48,076 nt of DNA, taken from Lachnospiraceae bacterium. GTDB taxonomy: Bacteria > Bacillota > Clostridia > Lachnospirales > Lachnospiraceae. How positions within the stretch are numbered: the stretch's first letter is position 1; every line of letters begins with the position of its first letter. Where the stretch lies: contig JAJPWX010000023.1 in NCBI GenBank assembly GCA_021205755.1, positions 1-48,076 of the forward strand. Direction: 5' to 3'. This document shows positions 38,053-46,707 of this stretch, in pieces. The translations under genes were made by a program, and so were the position numbers. The notes under the pieces are model-generated. The model was given only the letters and a program-made list of their open reading frames with translations, made no database searches and had not been told where the DNA came from.

Positions 38053-39492
38053 ATGGCAAAGGAAAAGAAACTGGTGGAGTCCATTACCTCGATGGAAGAG
38101 GACTTCGCGCAATGGTACACGGATGTGGTGAAGAAAGCGGAGCTGACAGACTATACGAGCGTGAAGGGCTGTATGGTAATCAAGCCTGCGGGCTACGCGA
38201 TCTGGGAAAATATTCAGCATGAACTGGATCGGCGCTTTAAGGAGGTCGGCGTGGAGAATGTGTATCTGCCGATGTTTATTCCGGAGAGCTTGCTGCAGAA
38301 GGAAAAGGATCATGTGGAAGGCTTCGCACCAGAGGTGGCGTGGGTGACGCACGGCGGGCTGGAGCCGCTGCAGGAGCGTATGTGTGTGCGGCCGACTTCG
38401 GAGACGCTGTTCTGCGATTTTTATAAGAACGATATCCATTCCTACCGTGATCTGCCGAAGGTGTACAACCAGTGGTGCTCTGTAGTGCGCTGGGAGAAGA
38501 CGACCCGTCCATTCCTGCGTTCGAGGGAGTTTTTGTGGCAGGAAGGCCATACGGCACACGCGACAGCAGAGGAGGCCGAGGAGCGCACAATTCAGATGCT
38601 GAATGTGTACGCGGATTTTTGTGAGGAGGTTCTGGCGATTCCGGTTATCAAAGGCCGCAAGACCGACAAGGAAAAGTTCGCCGGTGCAGAAGCGACCTAT
38701 ACCATCGAGTCTCTGATGCATGATGGCAAAGCTCTGCAGTCCGGTACAAGCCATAATTTCGGCGATGGCTTTGCGAAGGCCTTTGAGATTCAGTACGCAG
38801 ATAAGGATAATACCCTGAAGTACGTTCATCAGACCTCCTGGGGCATGACGACGCGTATGATTGGCGCGATTATCATGGTACACGGGGACAACAGTGGTCT
38901 GGTACTGCCGCCGCGCATCGCTCCAACGCAGGTGATGGTGATTCCGATCCGTCAGCAGCAGGAGGGCGTCCTGGACAAAGCGAATGAGGTGAAGGCAGCG
39001 CTGGCGGCGAGTGGTCTGCGCGTGAAGCTGGACGATTCGGAGAAGAGTCCGGGCTGGAAATTCTCAGAACAGGAGATGCGCGGAATCCCAGTGCGTGTGG
39101 AATTAGGACCGAAGGACATCGAGGCGGGCAACGCTGTGATCGTTCGCCGCGACACGAGAGAAAAGATAACCTGCGCGATCGATACGCTTGCGGAGAAAAT
39201 CGCAGAAGTGCTTGATACCATGCAGAAAGATATGCTGGAGCGGGCGCGGACGCACCGCGACACGCACACCTACACGGCTACGACCAAAGAAGAATTCAAA
39301 CAGATCGCGGATGAAAAGCCGGGCTTTATCAAGGCTATGTGGTGCGGCTGCCAGGAATGCGAGGACGCGATAAAGGATGAGATCGGAGTAACCTCCCGCT
39401 GTATGCCGTTCGAACAGGAAATGCTGGCGGATACCTGTATCTGGTGCGGCAAGCCGGCGAAGCACATGGTCTACTGGGGGAAAGCTTATTAA
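38053..39492 (+). CDS. proS: Prolyl-tRNA synthetase, archaeal/eukaryotic-type
   Basis: Class II aminoacyl-tRNA synthetase charging tRNA-Pro. The 479-aa product starts at ATG 38053 with AAGGAGAAC upstream; the longer in-frame opening runs through the T-box leader and is not coding. N-terminal [18 protein letters not shown] and [13 protein letters not shown]; class II motif 2 region [18 protein letters not shown]; motif 3 region [19 protein letters not shown] followed by [16 protein letters not shown]. Absence of the bacterial editing insertion and presence of the C-terminal domain with CGCQEC and CIWCG (zinc-type cysteines) identify the short ProS type common in Clostridia. Regulated by the T-box upstream. 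Confidence 0.95.
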   Translation: MAKEKKLVESITSMEEDFAQWYTDVVKKAELTDYTSVKGCMVIKPAGYAIWENIQHELDRRFKEVGVENVYLPMFIPESLLQKEKDHVEGFAPEVAWVTHGGLEPLQERMCVRPTSETLFCDFYKNDIHSYRDLPKVYNQWCSVVRWEKTTRPFLRSREFLWQEGHTAHATAEEAEERTIQMLNVYADFCEEVLAIPVIKGRKTDKEKFAGAEATYTIESLMHDGKALQSGTSHNFGDGFAKAFEIQYADKDNTLKYVHQTSWGMTTRMIGAIIMVHGDNSGLVLPPRIAPTQVMVIPIRQQQEGVLDKANEVKAALAASGLRVKLDDSEKSPGWKFSEQEMRGIPVRVELGPKDIEAGNAVIVRRDTREKITCAIDTLAEKIAEVLDTMQKDMLERARTHRDTHTYTATTKEEFKQIADEKPGFIKAMWCGCQECEDAIKDEIGVTSRCMPFEQEMLADTCIWCGKPAKHMVYWGKAY

Positions 39493-39543
39493 AGGTAAGT
39501 CTTTCCTGTACGGACAAATGTTTTCACAAAAAATGCATTTTTT

Positions 39544-39573
39544 CTTGACAAATACCTTTGAAAACAGTATAGT
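39544..39573 (+). promoter_or_regulatory. Sigma-A promoter of livK
   Basis: TTGACA (39544-39549), 18-nt spacer, TATAGT (39568-39573), 82 nt before the livK start. The 5' side is AT-rich (AAAAAATGCATTTTTT), a short palindrome that could serve a regulator. Confidence 0.8.
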
Positions 39574-39655
39574 TCACTGTATCAGGGTTTTTCGGGCGTA
39601 TTATTTCAAAAGGACGCACCGGATGTGCCCGAATTATTAAGAGGAGGTACTTATT

Positions 39656-40807
39656 ATGAAATTCAAGAAAGCACTTAGCCTGGCTCTCTGTGGAGCAATG
39701 GTAGCTGGCTGCTTCGGCACAGTGGCATCTGCTGATGAGGAACTGACCTGGAAGATCGGCGGTATCGGACCGATCACCGGCGCGGCATCTGCGTATGGTT
39801 CTGCGGCAATGAACGGCGCACAGATCGCGGTTGATGAGATCAACGCGGCAGGCGGCATCAATGGTTATCAGATTGAGTTCAACGCACAGGACGATGAGCA
39901 TGACTCAGAGAAGTCTGTTAACGCGTACAACACCCTGAAGGACTGGGGTATGCAGGCTCTGGTCGGCACCGTTACGACGGCTCCCTGCCTGGCGGTTGCT
40001 CCGCTTGCAGCAGAGGATAATATGTTCATGATTACTCCGTCTGCATCCGCAGAAGAGTGCATCAGCTATGGCACCAATGAGTTCCGTATGTGCTTTACAG
40101 ACCCGGCACAGGGTACTGCTTCCGCACAGTACATCGGAGAAAACCTGGATGTGACAAAGGTCGGCGTGATCTATGACAGCTCCGACGTATATTCATCCGG
40201 TATCTACGCTACCTTCCGTACAGAAGCTGAGAATCAGGACTTCGAGATCGTAGCAGCTGAGGCATTTACATCGGACAGCAAGACCGATTTCTCCGCACAG
40301 ATTCAGGCGATGATCGATGCGGGAGCAGAGCTGGTATTCCTTCCGTTCTATTACAATGAGGCTTCTATCGTATTTACACAGGCTGCGGCTCTGGAGTATA
40401 GCCCGCTGTGGTTTGGTGTAGACGGTATGGATGGTATCCTTTCTGTAGAAGGCTTTGACCTGTCTCTGGCTGAGGGCGTTATGCTTCTGACTCCGTTCTC
40501 CGCAGATGCAGAGGACGAGCTGACCCAGACTTTCGTAGCGACCTATCAGGATCTCTACGGTGAGGTTCCGAACCAGTTCGCGGCAGATGGTTATGACTGT
40601 GTATACGCGATCGCGACCGCTCTGGCAACCACAGACCTGGATCCGAGCGCAGATGCTTCTACGATCAGCGATGCGCTGCAGGCAGCGATGCTTGAGATCT
40701 CCATGGACGGTCTGACCGGCAGCGGCATGACCTGGGATGAGGACGGAGAAGTCTCCAAGAGCCCGAAGGCAGTTGTGATCCAGGACGGCGTTTACGTAGG
40801 ACTGTAA
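39656..40807 (+). CDS. livK: Branched-chain amino acid ABC transporter, substrate-binding protein
   Basis: A 383-aa periplasmic-binding-protein-type receptor of the Leu/Ile/Val family, exported and lipid-anchored: signal peptide MKFKKALSLALCGAMVAGC with a good lipobox (VAGC). The mature protein starts ADEELTWKIGGIGPITGAAS and has ALVGTVTTAPCLAVAP and MITPSASAEECI. Later segments are VGVIYDSSDVYSSGIYATFR and DAELVFLPFYYNEASIVF-like sequence, both typical of the type I fold. The start ATG 39656 follows AGAGGAGGT. Strong promoter and ribosome binding site, and a terminator before livH, fit higher expression of the receptor than of the membrane components. The actual ligand may be another amino acid or small amide. 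Confidence 0.93.
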   Translation: MKFKKALSLALCGAMVAGCFGTVASADEELTWKIGGIGPITGAASAYGSAAMNGAQIAVDEINAAGGINGYQIEFNAQDDEHDSEKSVNAYNTLKDWGMQALVGTVTTAPCLAVAPLAAEDNMFMITPSASAEECISYGTNEFRMCFTDPAQGTASAQYIGENLDVTKVGVIYDSSDVYSSGIYATFRTEAENQDFEIVAAEAFTSDSKTDFSAQIQAMIDAGAELVFLPFYYNEASIVFTQAAALEYSPLWFGVDGMDGILSVEGFDLSLAEGVMLLTPFSADAEDELTQTFVATYQDLYGEVPNQFAADGYDCVYAIATALATTDLDPSADASTISDALQAAMLEISMDGLTGSGMTWDEDGEVSKSPKAVVIQDGVYVGL

Positions 40808-40896
40808 TTGGAATGATTCTGCATAATCGGATTCGCTTGGCGGGTTCCGGTTCCAACTGAAAATGAAGTCATTTAGAAAAACTTAAAATGACCCGA

Positions 40897-40927
40897 CAGG
40901 GGGTTGCAGCGGGCAGCCCCCTGTTTT
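40897..40927 (+). terminator. Terminator/attenuator between livK and livH
   Basis: CAGGGGG (40897-40903) pairs with CCCCCTG (40917-40923) followed by TTTT. It sits in the 260-nt gap between livK and livH and probably lowers read-through so that livK is transcribed most. Confidence 0.8.
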
Positions 40928-41016
40928 CTGGTATGAAGCGCTGCGGCGGGCAAAAAATATTGCTGTTTATGTTGTGTTCGAATTTGCGCTTCTCTCCGGT
41001 CATTTTAAGAACAGGT

Positions 41017-41043
41017 GTAACTGTGAAGGTACTGAACAGTTAC
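41017..41043 (+). repeat. 27-nt dispersed palindrome, copy 3
   Basis: Arms GTAACTGT and ACAGTTAC, centre GAAGGTACTGA. It ends 24 nt before the livH start and thus lies in the untranslated region of the livHMGF transcript. Confidence 0.85.
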
Positions 41044-41067
41044 GAACAGGGAAAATAGAGGTGTCCC

Positions 41068-41952
41068 ATGAGTTTTATTTCTTATCTGGTAAATGGTATC
41101 AGCCTCGGCAGTGTATATGCCATAATCGCACTTGGCTATACCATGGTATATGGTATTGCGAAAATGCTGAATTTTGCACACGGGGACGTGATTATGGTCG
41201 GCGGCTACGCAGCGTTTTCGATCATGATGTATTATGGCGGCAGCCCGCTGATGGCGGTGCTTGTGGCTATTGTGGTATGTACAGTGCTGGGAATTGCGAT
41301 TGAGACGATTGCGTATCGGCCGCTTTTGGAAGCTGCGTCTCCGCTGGCTGTTTTGATTACGGCGATCGGTGTCAGCTATTTTTTACAGAACGTTGTTCTG
41401 CTCATTTTCGGCTCCACGCCGAAGAGCTTCCAGTCTGTGGTAACTCTGTCGAATGTAAAGCTGTTTGACGGTGCGCTGACCATATCCGGCACTACGATTG
41501 TGACAATCGCGAGCTGTATAATTATCATGGTAGTTCTGACTATATTCATTAACAAATCCAAACCAGGACAGGCGATGCTGGCGGTTTCTGAAGATAAAGG
41601 CGCCGCGCAGCTGATGGGAATCAATGTGAATGGCACGATTGCGCTGACATTCGCGATTGGCTCCGGTCTGGCTGCGATTGCAGGTGTGCTGCTTTGCTCC
41701 GCTTATCCGTCTCTGACTCCGTATACAGGCTCCATGCCCGGCATTAAGGCATTTGTGGCAGCTGTCTTCGGCGGGATCGGATCCATCCCGGGCGCGATGG
41801 TCGGCGGAATTCTGCTTGGCGTAATCGAGATTCTGGCGAAAGCGTATATTTCATCGCAGCTGTCGGACGCGATTGTGTTCGGAGTGCTGATTGTTGTGCT
41901 TCTGGTAAAGCCGACCGGACTGTTTGGCAAGAAGATTCAAGAGAAAGTATAG
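41068..41952 (+). CDS. livH: Branched-chain amino acid ABC transporter permease LivH
   Basis: A 294-aa integral membrane permease with about eight hydrophobic segments. The family N terminus is SFISYLVNGISLGSVYAIIA with LGYTMVYGIAKMLNFAHGD. The EAA-like loop region includes GIKAFVAAVFGGIGSIPGAM and VGGILLGVIE. The start ATG 41068 follows TAGAGGTGT. It pairs with LivM in the membrane and uses LivG/LivF for ATP hydrolysis. The stop is 10 nt before the livM start. Confidence 0.94.
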   Translation: MSFISYLVNGISLGSVYAIIALGYTMVYGIAKMLNFAHGDVIMVGGYAAFSIMMYYGGSPLMAVLVAIVVCTVLGIAIETIAYRPLLEAASPLAVLITAIGVSYFLQNVVLLIFGSTPKSFQSVVTLSNVKLFDGALTISGTTIVTIASCIIIMVVLTIFINKSKPGQAMLAVSEDKGAAQLMGINVNGTIALTFAIGSGLAAIAGVLLCSAYPSLTPYTGSMPGIKAFVAAVFGGIGSIPGAMVGGILLGVIEILAKAYISSQLSDAIVFGVLIVVLLVKPTGLFGKKIQEKV

Positions 41953-41962
41953 AGGCGCGCAC

Positions 41963-43030
41963 ATGGAAATAGTAGAGAGAATGAAGAAAAAGAATTTCAA
42001 AAGCAGCATGATCACGTATGCTATGGTGATTATTGCCTTTGCCATCATGCAGGTATGGAAAACATCCGGAAATCTTTCCAGTCTGCTGACTGGCCTGCTG
42101 GTTCCGATCTGCGTTTATGTGGTGCTTGCGATCTCATTGAACCTGGTGGTCGGTATTTCCGGTGAGCTGAGCCTGGGACATGCCGGGTTTATGTGTGTCG
42201 GCGCGTTTGCGAGTGCTTTTTTCTCAAAATGTACCGTTGATGTTATCACGTTTGTGCCGCTGCGCTTTCTGCTGGCGGTTCTGATCGGGGCGGCGGTAGC
42301 CGCAGTTTTTGGTCTGCTGATTGGTATTCCGGTACTGCGCTTGCGCGGTGATTATCTGGCGATTGTGACGCTGGCATTTGGCGAAATTATTAAAAATGTC
42401 ATTAATATTTTTTATATCGGACTCGACAGCAATGGTTTTCACGTTTCTACGCAGGATCAGTTTTCCCTGAATATGGAGGCGGATGGACAGATCATCCTGG
42501 GCGGCCCGCAGGGAATCACGAACATTCCGAAATGTTCGACTTTTGTGGCCGGGGTGATTTTGATTCTGGTGGCGCTGTTTATTGTGCTGAACCTGATCAA
42601 TTCCCGCGATGGGCGCGCGATTATGGCGATCCGGGATAACCGTATTGCGGCAGAGTCGATCGGCATTAACATTACAAAATATAAGCTGATGGCTTTTACC
42701 ATCTCAGCGGCACTTGCCGGGGCGGCGGGAGCGCTTTACTCGCATAACCTGTCCACACTGCAGGCGTCGAAGTTTAATTTCAACACGTCGATCCTTGCAC
42801 TGGTGTTCGTGGTACTAGGCGGGATTGGGAACATGCGCGGCTCCATTATTGCAGCTGTGATTCTGACAGTGCTTCCGGAAATGCTGCGTTTCTTGTCCGA
42901 TTATCGTATGCTGATTTACGCGATCGTGCTGATTGTGATGATGATTTTCAACTGGGCGCCGAAGTCGCTTGAACTGCGTGAGCGCTACCTGGGCCGTTTC
43001 TTCCACAAATCCGCGAAGGAGGGCGAATGA
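41963..43030 (+). CDS. livM: Branched-chain amino acid ABC transporter permease LivM
   Basis: A 355-aa membrane permease, second half of the Liv channel. Hydrophobic segments are visible throughout (SSMITYAMVIIAFAIMQVW; LVPICVYVVLAISLNLVVGI). Family motifs are SGELSLGHAGFMCVGAFAS, LRLRGDYLAIVTLAFGEI, and VLGGIGNMRGSIIAAVIL as the EAA-like loop. I chose ATG 41963 (GAGG upstream); the earlier in-frame opening overlaps livH. One base separates its stop from the livG start. Confidence 0.94.
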   Translation: MEIVERMKKKNFKSSMITYAMVIIAFAIMQVWKTSGNLSSLLTGLLVPICVYVVLAISLNLVVGISGELSLGHAGFMCVGAFASAFFSKCTVDVITFVPLRFLLAVLIGAAVAAVFGLLIGIPVLRLRGDYLAIVTLAFGEIIKNVINIFYIGLDSNGFHVSTQDQFSLNMEADGQIILGGPQGITNIPKCSTFVAGVILILVALFIVLNLINSRDGRAIMAIRDNRIAAESIGINITKYKLMAFTISAALAGAAGALYSHNLSTLQASKFNFNTSILALVFVVLGGIGNMRGSIIAAVILTVLPEMLRFLSDYRMLIYAIVLIVMMIFNWAPKSLELRERYLGRFFHKSAKEGE

Positions 43031-43031
43031 T

Positions 43032-43793
43032 ATGGCAGCAATGTTAGAGGTGAAAAATCTCGGAATCTCTTTCGGCGGACTGCGCGCGGTCAACGCGCTT
43101 GATCTGACTATTGAAAAGGGTGCGCTCTATGGGTTGATTGGTCCGAACGGAGCTGGCAAGACGACCGTCTTCAATCTGCTGACCGGCGTTTACAAGCCAA
43201 GTGAGGGCAGCGTACTTTTGGACGGAGAGAGTATTGTCGGAAAAAGTACCATTGAGATCTGCAAATGCGGAATCGCCCGTACGTTTCAGAATATCCGTCT
43301 GTTCAAAGACTTGCCTGTGATCGATAATGTAAAAGCAGCTCTTCAGAATGAATATAAATATTCGCTGTTTTCCAGCATTTTCCATACGCCGACCTACCGC
43401 AGGGTGGAAAAAGAGATGGATGAGAAAGCGTTGGAACTGCTGAAGGTATTTGATTTGGACGGCGTAGCGGATTACAAGGCGTCGAACCTTCCCTATGGTC
43501 GGCAGCGGAAGCTGGAGATTGCGCGTGCACTGGCAACGGATCCGAAGCTGCTGCTTCTGGACGAACCGGCGGCCGGTATGAACCCGAATGAGACCAAGGA
43601 ACTGATGGAGACCATTCATTTCGTGCGCGACCATTTCGGCGTGACCATTTTGCTGATTGAACACGATATGAAGCTTGTTGCGGGAATCTGCGAGAAACTG
43701 ACGGTATTGAACTTTGGCGAAGTGCTCTCTCAGGGCAAGACGGCGACTGTGTTGCGGGATCCGCAGGTGATCACAGCGTATCTGGGCGAGTGA
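43032..43793 (+). CDS. livG: Branched-chain amino acid ABC transporter ATP-binding protein LivG
   Basis: A 253-aa ABC ATPase. Walker A GPNGAGKTT, Q-loop in RTFQNIRLF, the LivG-type signature NLPYGRQRKLEIARAL instead of the canonical LSGGQ, Walker B LLLLDEPAAGMN and the H-loop LIEHDMKLV are all present. The start ATG 43032 (MAAMLEVKNLGISFGG) follows GGAGGGCGAATG. Together with LivF it energises the LivH/LivM channel. Confidence 0.94.
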   Translation: MAAMLEVKNLGISFGGLRAVNALDLTIEKGALYGLIGPNGAGKTTVFNLLTGVYKPSEGSVLLDGESIVGKSTIEICKCGIARTFQNIRLFKDLPVIDNVKAALQNEYKYSLFSSIFHTPTYRRVEKEMDEKALELLKVFDLDGVADYKASNLPYGRQRKLEIARALATDPKLLLLDEPAAGMNPNETKELMETIHFVRDHFGVTILLIEHDMKLVAGICEKLTVLNFGEVLSQGKTATVLRDPQVITAYLGE

Positions 43794-43889
43794 GAATTTG
43801 TTTGCGGATGCATAAAGACAGGATTCCGATTTGCCGGAGTAAAACGTTTTGTTCGAAGTCGGTTACACGGAAGGAAGGAGAAAAGCATA

Positions 43890-44600
43890 ATGGCGATGCT
43901 TGAAGTAAAAGACCTGGAAGTGTTCTATGGCGTGATTCAGGCAATCAAAGGGGTTTCTTTCGAGGTCAATGAGGGAGAGATCATTGCTCTGATTGGGGCA
44001 AACGGCGCCGGAAAGACTACGATTCTGCACACGATTACAGGCCTGATTACGCCGAAAAAAGGCCATGTTATTTTTGAGGGGCAGGATATCACCAAAACTC
44101 CGGCACATAAGATCGTAAAAATGGGGATGGCGCACGTACCGGAAGGCCGCCGGGTATTTTCCCAGCTGACCGTTTACCAGAATCTAAAGATGGGCGCCTA
44201 CACCCGTTCTGATAAGAATGAAATCGAAGAAAGCCTTGGGAAGGTATATAAACGATTCCCGCGTCTGGAGGAGCGCAAAAACCAGGTGGCCGGAACACTT
44301 TCCGGCGGCGAGCAGCAGATGCTTGCGATGGGGCGTGCGCTTATGTCAAACCCGCGCATCATCGTCATGGACGAGCCATCGATGGGGCTGTCTCCGATTC
44401 TCGTCAATGAGATTTTTGACATTATCCAGAGCGTGAGCGCAAGCGGTACGACCGTGCTTCTGGTTGAGCAGAATGCAAAGAAGGCGCTCGGAATTGCGGA
44501 CCGCGCCTATGTACTGGAGACTGGCAAAATCGTCCAGGAAGGCAGAGCGACCGACCTGATGGATGATGAATCAATCAAAAAGGCATATCTGGGCGAGTAA
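43890..44600 (+). CDS. livF: Branched-chain amino acid ABC transporter ATP-binding protein LivF
   Basis: A 236-aa ABC ATPase. Walker A GANGAGKTT, signature LSGGEQQMLAMGRAL, Walker B IIVMDEPSMGLSP and H-loop LVEQNAKKAL are present; N terminus MAMLEVKDLEVFYGVIQAIK. The start ATG 43890 follows AGGAAGGAG. The 96-nt gap from livG contains no terminator. Last gene of the liv transcript; a terminator follows at 44682. Confidence 0.94.
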   Translation: MAMLEVKDLEVFYGVIQAIKGVSFEVNEGEIIALIGANGAGKTTILHTITGLITPKKGHVIFEGQDITKTPAHKIVKMGMAHVPEGRRVFSQLTVYQNLKMGAYTRSDKNEIEESLGKVYKRFPRLEERKNQVAGTLSGGEQQMLAMGRALMSNPRIIVMDEPSMGLSPILVNEIFDIIQSVSASGTTVLLVEQNAKKALGIADRAYVLETGKIVQEGRATDLMDDESIKKAYLGE

Positions 44601-44681
44601 AAAACAATTTTGCAGCTATTTAAGACAGTACTTCACACTTGCTGCGAGGGACATGAAATTTTATATTGCAGACATCTTTTC

Positions 44682-44705
44682 AGGCACCTTTCGGGGTGCC
44701 TTTTT
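44682..44705 (+). terminator. Terminator of the liv operon
   Basis: AGGCACC (44682-44688) pairs with GGTGCCT (44695-44701), then TTTT. The rest of the 325-nt gap to the next gene holds that gene's promoter and nothing else I can support. Confidence 0.85.
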
Positions 44706-44799
44706 GCACGGCAGGAAAGCTCTCCGAACTTTCTTATTGGGCAAAAAACCTCCGGGAGAAATGGGTTTTAATGCATTAGTGAAATTACACAAAATTAAC

Positions 44800-44828
44800 T
44801 TGCTATATGCCGAAAAAGATGTTACACT
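44800..44828 (+). promoter_or_regulatory. Probable promoter of the cytidylate-kinase-like gene
   Basis: TTGCTA (44800-44805), 17-nt spacer, TACACT (44823-44828), about 98 nt before the start codon. Confidence 0.6.
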
Positions 44829-44925
44829 AAAAGAAAAATAGAGAGTAAATAGAGAAATAAGCGAGAATACTACAGAAAAATCAGAAAATTTGATTTGGCT
44901 TGAGAGAGAAAGAGAGGTGCAGAGT

Positions 44926-45564
44926 ATGGCTCAAAACATCGTCATAACAATCGCGCGTCAGTTTGGCAGCGGCGGGAAAACGGTTGGCCAGATGCTTGCA
45001 AAGGATCTGGGAATCAAATGCTATGATAAGGAAGTCCTTCGGCTGGCTTCCGACGAGAGTGGGATTAATGAAGCTCTGTTTCAGGAGAAGGATGAGAAAC
45101 TGAAACGCGCCCCGCTTTTCGAAAAAACAAAGGGCGAGTATAAGGGGCGTCTGATCTCGCCGTCAAGTGAGGAATTTATCAGCGACCACAATTTGTTTAA
45201 TTATCAGGCCAAGATCATCCGCGACCTGGCGGATCAGGAATCCTGCGTCATCATTGGGCGTGCTGCGGACTATGTCCTCAAAGATTATGAGGGGCTGGTC
45301 AGTGTCTTTGTCCATGCACCGAAAGCCTATTGTGTTCGGCAGGCAATCGAGCGTTGCTCCTGCCGTCCGGACGAAGCAGAAAAGTTTGTGGAAAAAACAG
45401 ACAAAACCCGCAGTGACTTTTACAATTACTATACCGGCAACAAGTGGAACGATGCGAGGAACTACGATCTTTGTCTGAACAGCCAGCGCCTGGGATTTGA
45501 GGGTGTGATGGCAGCGATCGAAGCTTATATTCGCATCCGGTTTGGGAAGCTTCCGAACGAGTGA
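44926..45564 (+). CDS. Cytidylate kinase-like family protein
   Basis: A 212-aa P-loop protein of the cytidylate-kinase-like family (PF13189). N-terminal IVITIARQFGSGGKTVGQ carries a P-loop-like GSGGKT; CYDKEVLRLASDESGI and SCVIIGRAADYVL are family segments; the C-terminal part has YYTGNKWNDARNYDLCLNS. It is distinct from true Cmk, so the substrate is uncertain; it may phosphorylate a nucleotide or a related small molecule. I chose ATG 44926, which has AGAGAGGTG upstream. Single gene with its own promoter and terminator. Confidence 0.85.
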   Translation: MAQNIVITIARQFGSGGKTVGQMLAKDLGIKCYDKEVLRLASDESGINEALFQEKDEKLKRAPLFEKTKGEYKGRLISPSSEEFISDHNLFNYQAKIIRDLADQESCVIIGRAADYVLKDYEGLVSVFVHAPKAYCVRQAIERCSCRPDEAEKFVEKTDKTRSDFYNYYTGNKWNDARNYDLCLNSQRLGFEGVMAAIEAYIRIRFGKLPNE

Positions 45565-45606
45565 AAATGAGAAAATGTTTTTTATGCGGTTTAGATGCAT
45601 ATTGCG

Positions 45607-45637
45607 TGGGATTCCTGTTTCGCAGGGATCCCATTTT
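45607..45637 (+). terminator. Terminator after the cytidylate-kinase-like gene
   Basis: TGGGATTCCTG (45607-45617), loop TTTCG, CAGGGATCCCA (45623-45633), then TTTT, with one mismatch in the stem. Confidence 0.85.
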
Positions 45638-45746
45638 AAGTGCTTCCACTGCGCTTTCAATCCTCGCCGGGTGGCATCCCACATCTCGTGCGGGGTGTGG
45701 CCAGTAATGCAATCTTATTTCAAACGTGAGATAAAGAAAAAGAGTA

Positions 45747-45775
45747 TTGACAATTTTATTGCGATAAGATACTAT
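45747..45775 (+). promoter_or_regulatory. Sigma-A promoter upstream of the unknown 192-aa gene
   Basis: TTGACA (45747-45752), 17-nt spacer, TACTAT (45770-45775), 115 nt before GTG 45890. Confidence 0.7.
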
Positions 45776-45889
45776 AAGAATGTGTTTATGTGGATTTGAT
45801 TCTAAAGCAATTCAGAATTTTCAGAATGAGAAAGTGATTATTATTTATAATCATATTTCTCTCAATGCTTATGTTCAAAAGGCTTATAT

Positions 45890-46468
45890 GTGAATTTGCC
45901 AGTTCCTGCTTTGAACCGATTCGAAGTGCGGAGGGACAAGACAGGAAACAAGTTCATGCTCACCACTGGGGAAGAACAGGTGGGAGATATGGCTGTCGAG
46001 TGGAAAAAATTAGAACTGAAACAGGGAGAAGTGAAATCAACCGGACAGAGTATCGTGTCAAATGTTCCTGGATATGAAACGAATCGGGAACGAAGGAAAG
46101 CACCTGTCAGCGATTATTTGGTTGCATGTGAAGAAGGAGAGCTGATTGAATACCAGAAGCAGCTCCTTTTTGACGTGCTTGGCCCGATTTTCTTTGGCAA
46201 AAAGCAGGCAGGCAACCGAGAAGAGCTGGCGCAGCTGTTCTGTGTCCGCTATGGTATTGATGTGCAAAAGGATTTTTGCGAAGGAGATGAACATTTTGAG
46301 GAATTTCGAGAAGCGCAGGAAGCAATTGCGGAAGGACTGTGCATTTACGGCGGGCAGATTGCGTTTGGTGACTGCGTACTCGCGGAGATAGCGGGAACCA
46401 TCTGGGAGGATCTGGAAAAGCAGGATAAACACAAATTCAGACGGATCAATACAATGTTGGAAGAGTGA
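45890..46468 (+). CDS. Unrecognised 192-aa protein
   Basis: I do not recognise this protein. It is mostly soluble and acidic. It begins MNLPVPALNRFEVRRDKTGN from GTG 45890 (AAAGGC upstream); an in-frame ATG at 45956 is an alternative start. The C-terminal two thirds look helical, with REELAQLFCVRYGIDVQKDF, EEFREAQEAIAEGLCIYGGQ and AFGDCVLAEIAGTIWEDLEK. There is no signal peptide or membrane segment. A strong promoter lies upstream and a hairpin follows. It sits between core genes and a site-specific recombinase, so it may be cargo of an integrated element. Confidence 0.6.
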   Translation: MNLPVPALNRFEVRRDKTGNKFMLTTGEEQVGDMAVEWKKLELKQGEVKSTGQSIVSNVPGYETNRERRKAPVSDYLVACEEGELIEYQKQLLFDVLGPIFFGKKQAGNREELAQLFCVRYGIDVQKDFCEGDEHFEEFREAQEAIAEGLCIYGGQIAFGDCVLAEIAGTIWEDLEKQDKHKFRRINTMLEE

Positions 46469-46535
46469 CACCATCTGCTATAAGAGAATGCACGGGAAAG
46501 CGTTGGTTCTTTGAAAAATAGTAGACGCGCGATGG

Positions 46536-46567
46536 ATCAGGCAGGGAGAAAAAGCTTCCTGCCTGAT
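46536..46567. terminator. Hairpin between unknown gene and integrase
   Basis: ATCAGGCAGG (46536-46545) pairs perfectly with CCTGCCTGAT (46558-46567) around a 12-nt loop. There is no long T run on either side, so termination strength is uncertain. It lies between the convergent unknown gene and integrase. Confidence 0.5.
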
Positions 46568-46685
46568 ACCTTTAAGAATGAAAAATGTGGAAATTTACAG
46601 CATTTCATACGGAGTTAGGATCGAATATTGTAATTACTTTCTTACGGACTATTACGGATTTGTTAACGTAATTTTTTTAGGCTAA

Positions 46686-46707
46686 TAGTCACAAACTAGT
46701 CACAATC
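46686..46707. repeat. 11-bp-spaced TAGTCAC repeats, pair 1 (integrase 3' end)
   Basis: TAGTCACAAAC and TAGTCACAATC follow each other with an 11-bp period at 46686 and 46697; the second overlaps the last codons and stop of the integrase gene. They are probably recombinase arm-type binding sites. Confidence 0.55.

Noticed and set aside
44622-44640. Degenerate inverted copy of the 27-nt palindrome (CAGTACTTCACAC).
   Set aside because: Only about a dozen bases of one arm and the centre match; too weak to call.
44563-44841. 92-codon plus-strand frame after livF.
   Set aside because: It overlaps the livF end and contains the liv terminator; no ribosome binding site and no protein-like composition.
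45650-45720. Possible coding or RNA element in the gap after the cytidylate-kinase-like gene.
   Set aside because: Only short open frames without start signals, and no RNA family pattern that I can recognise beyond the terminator.
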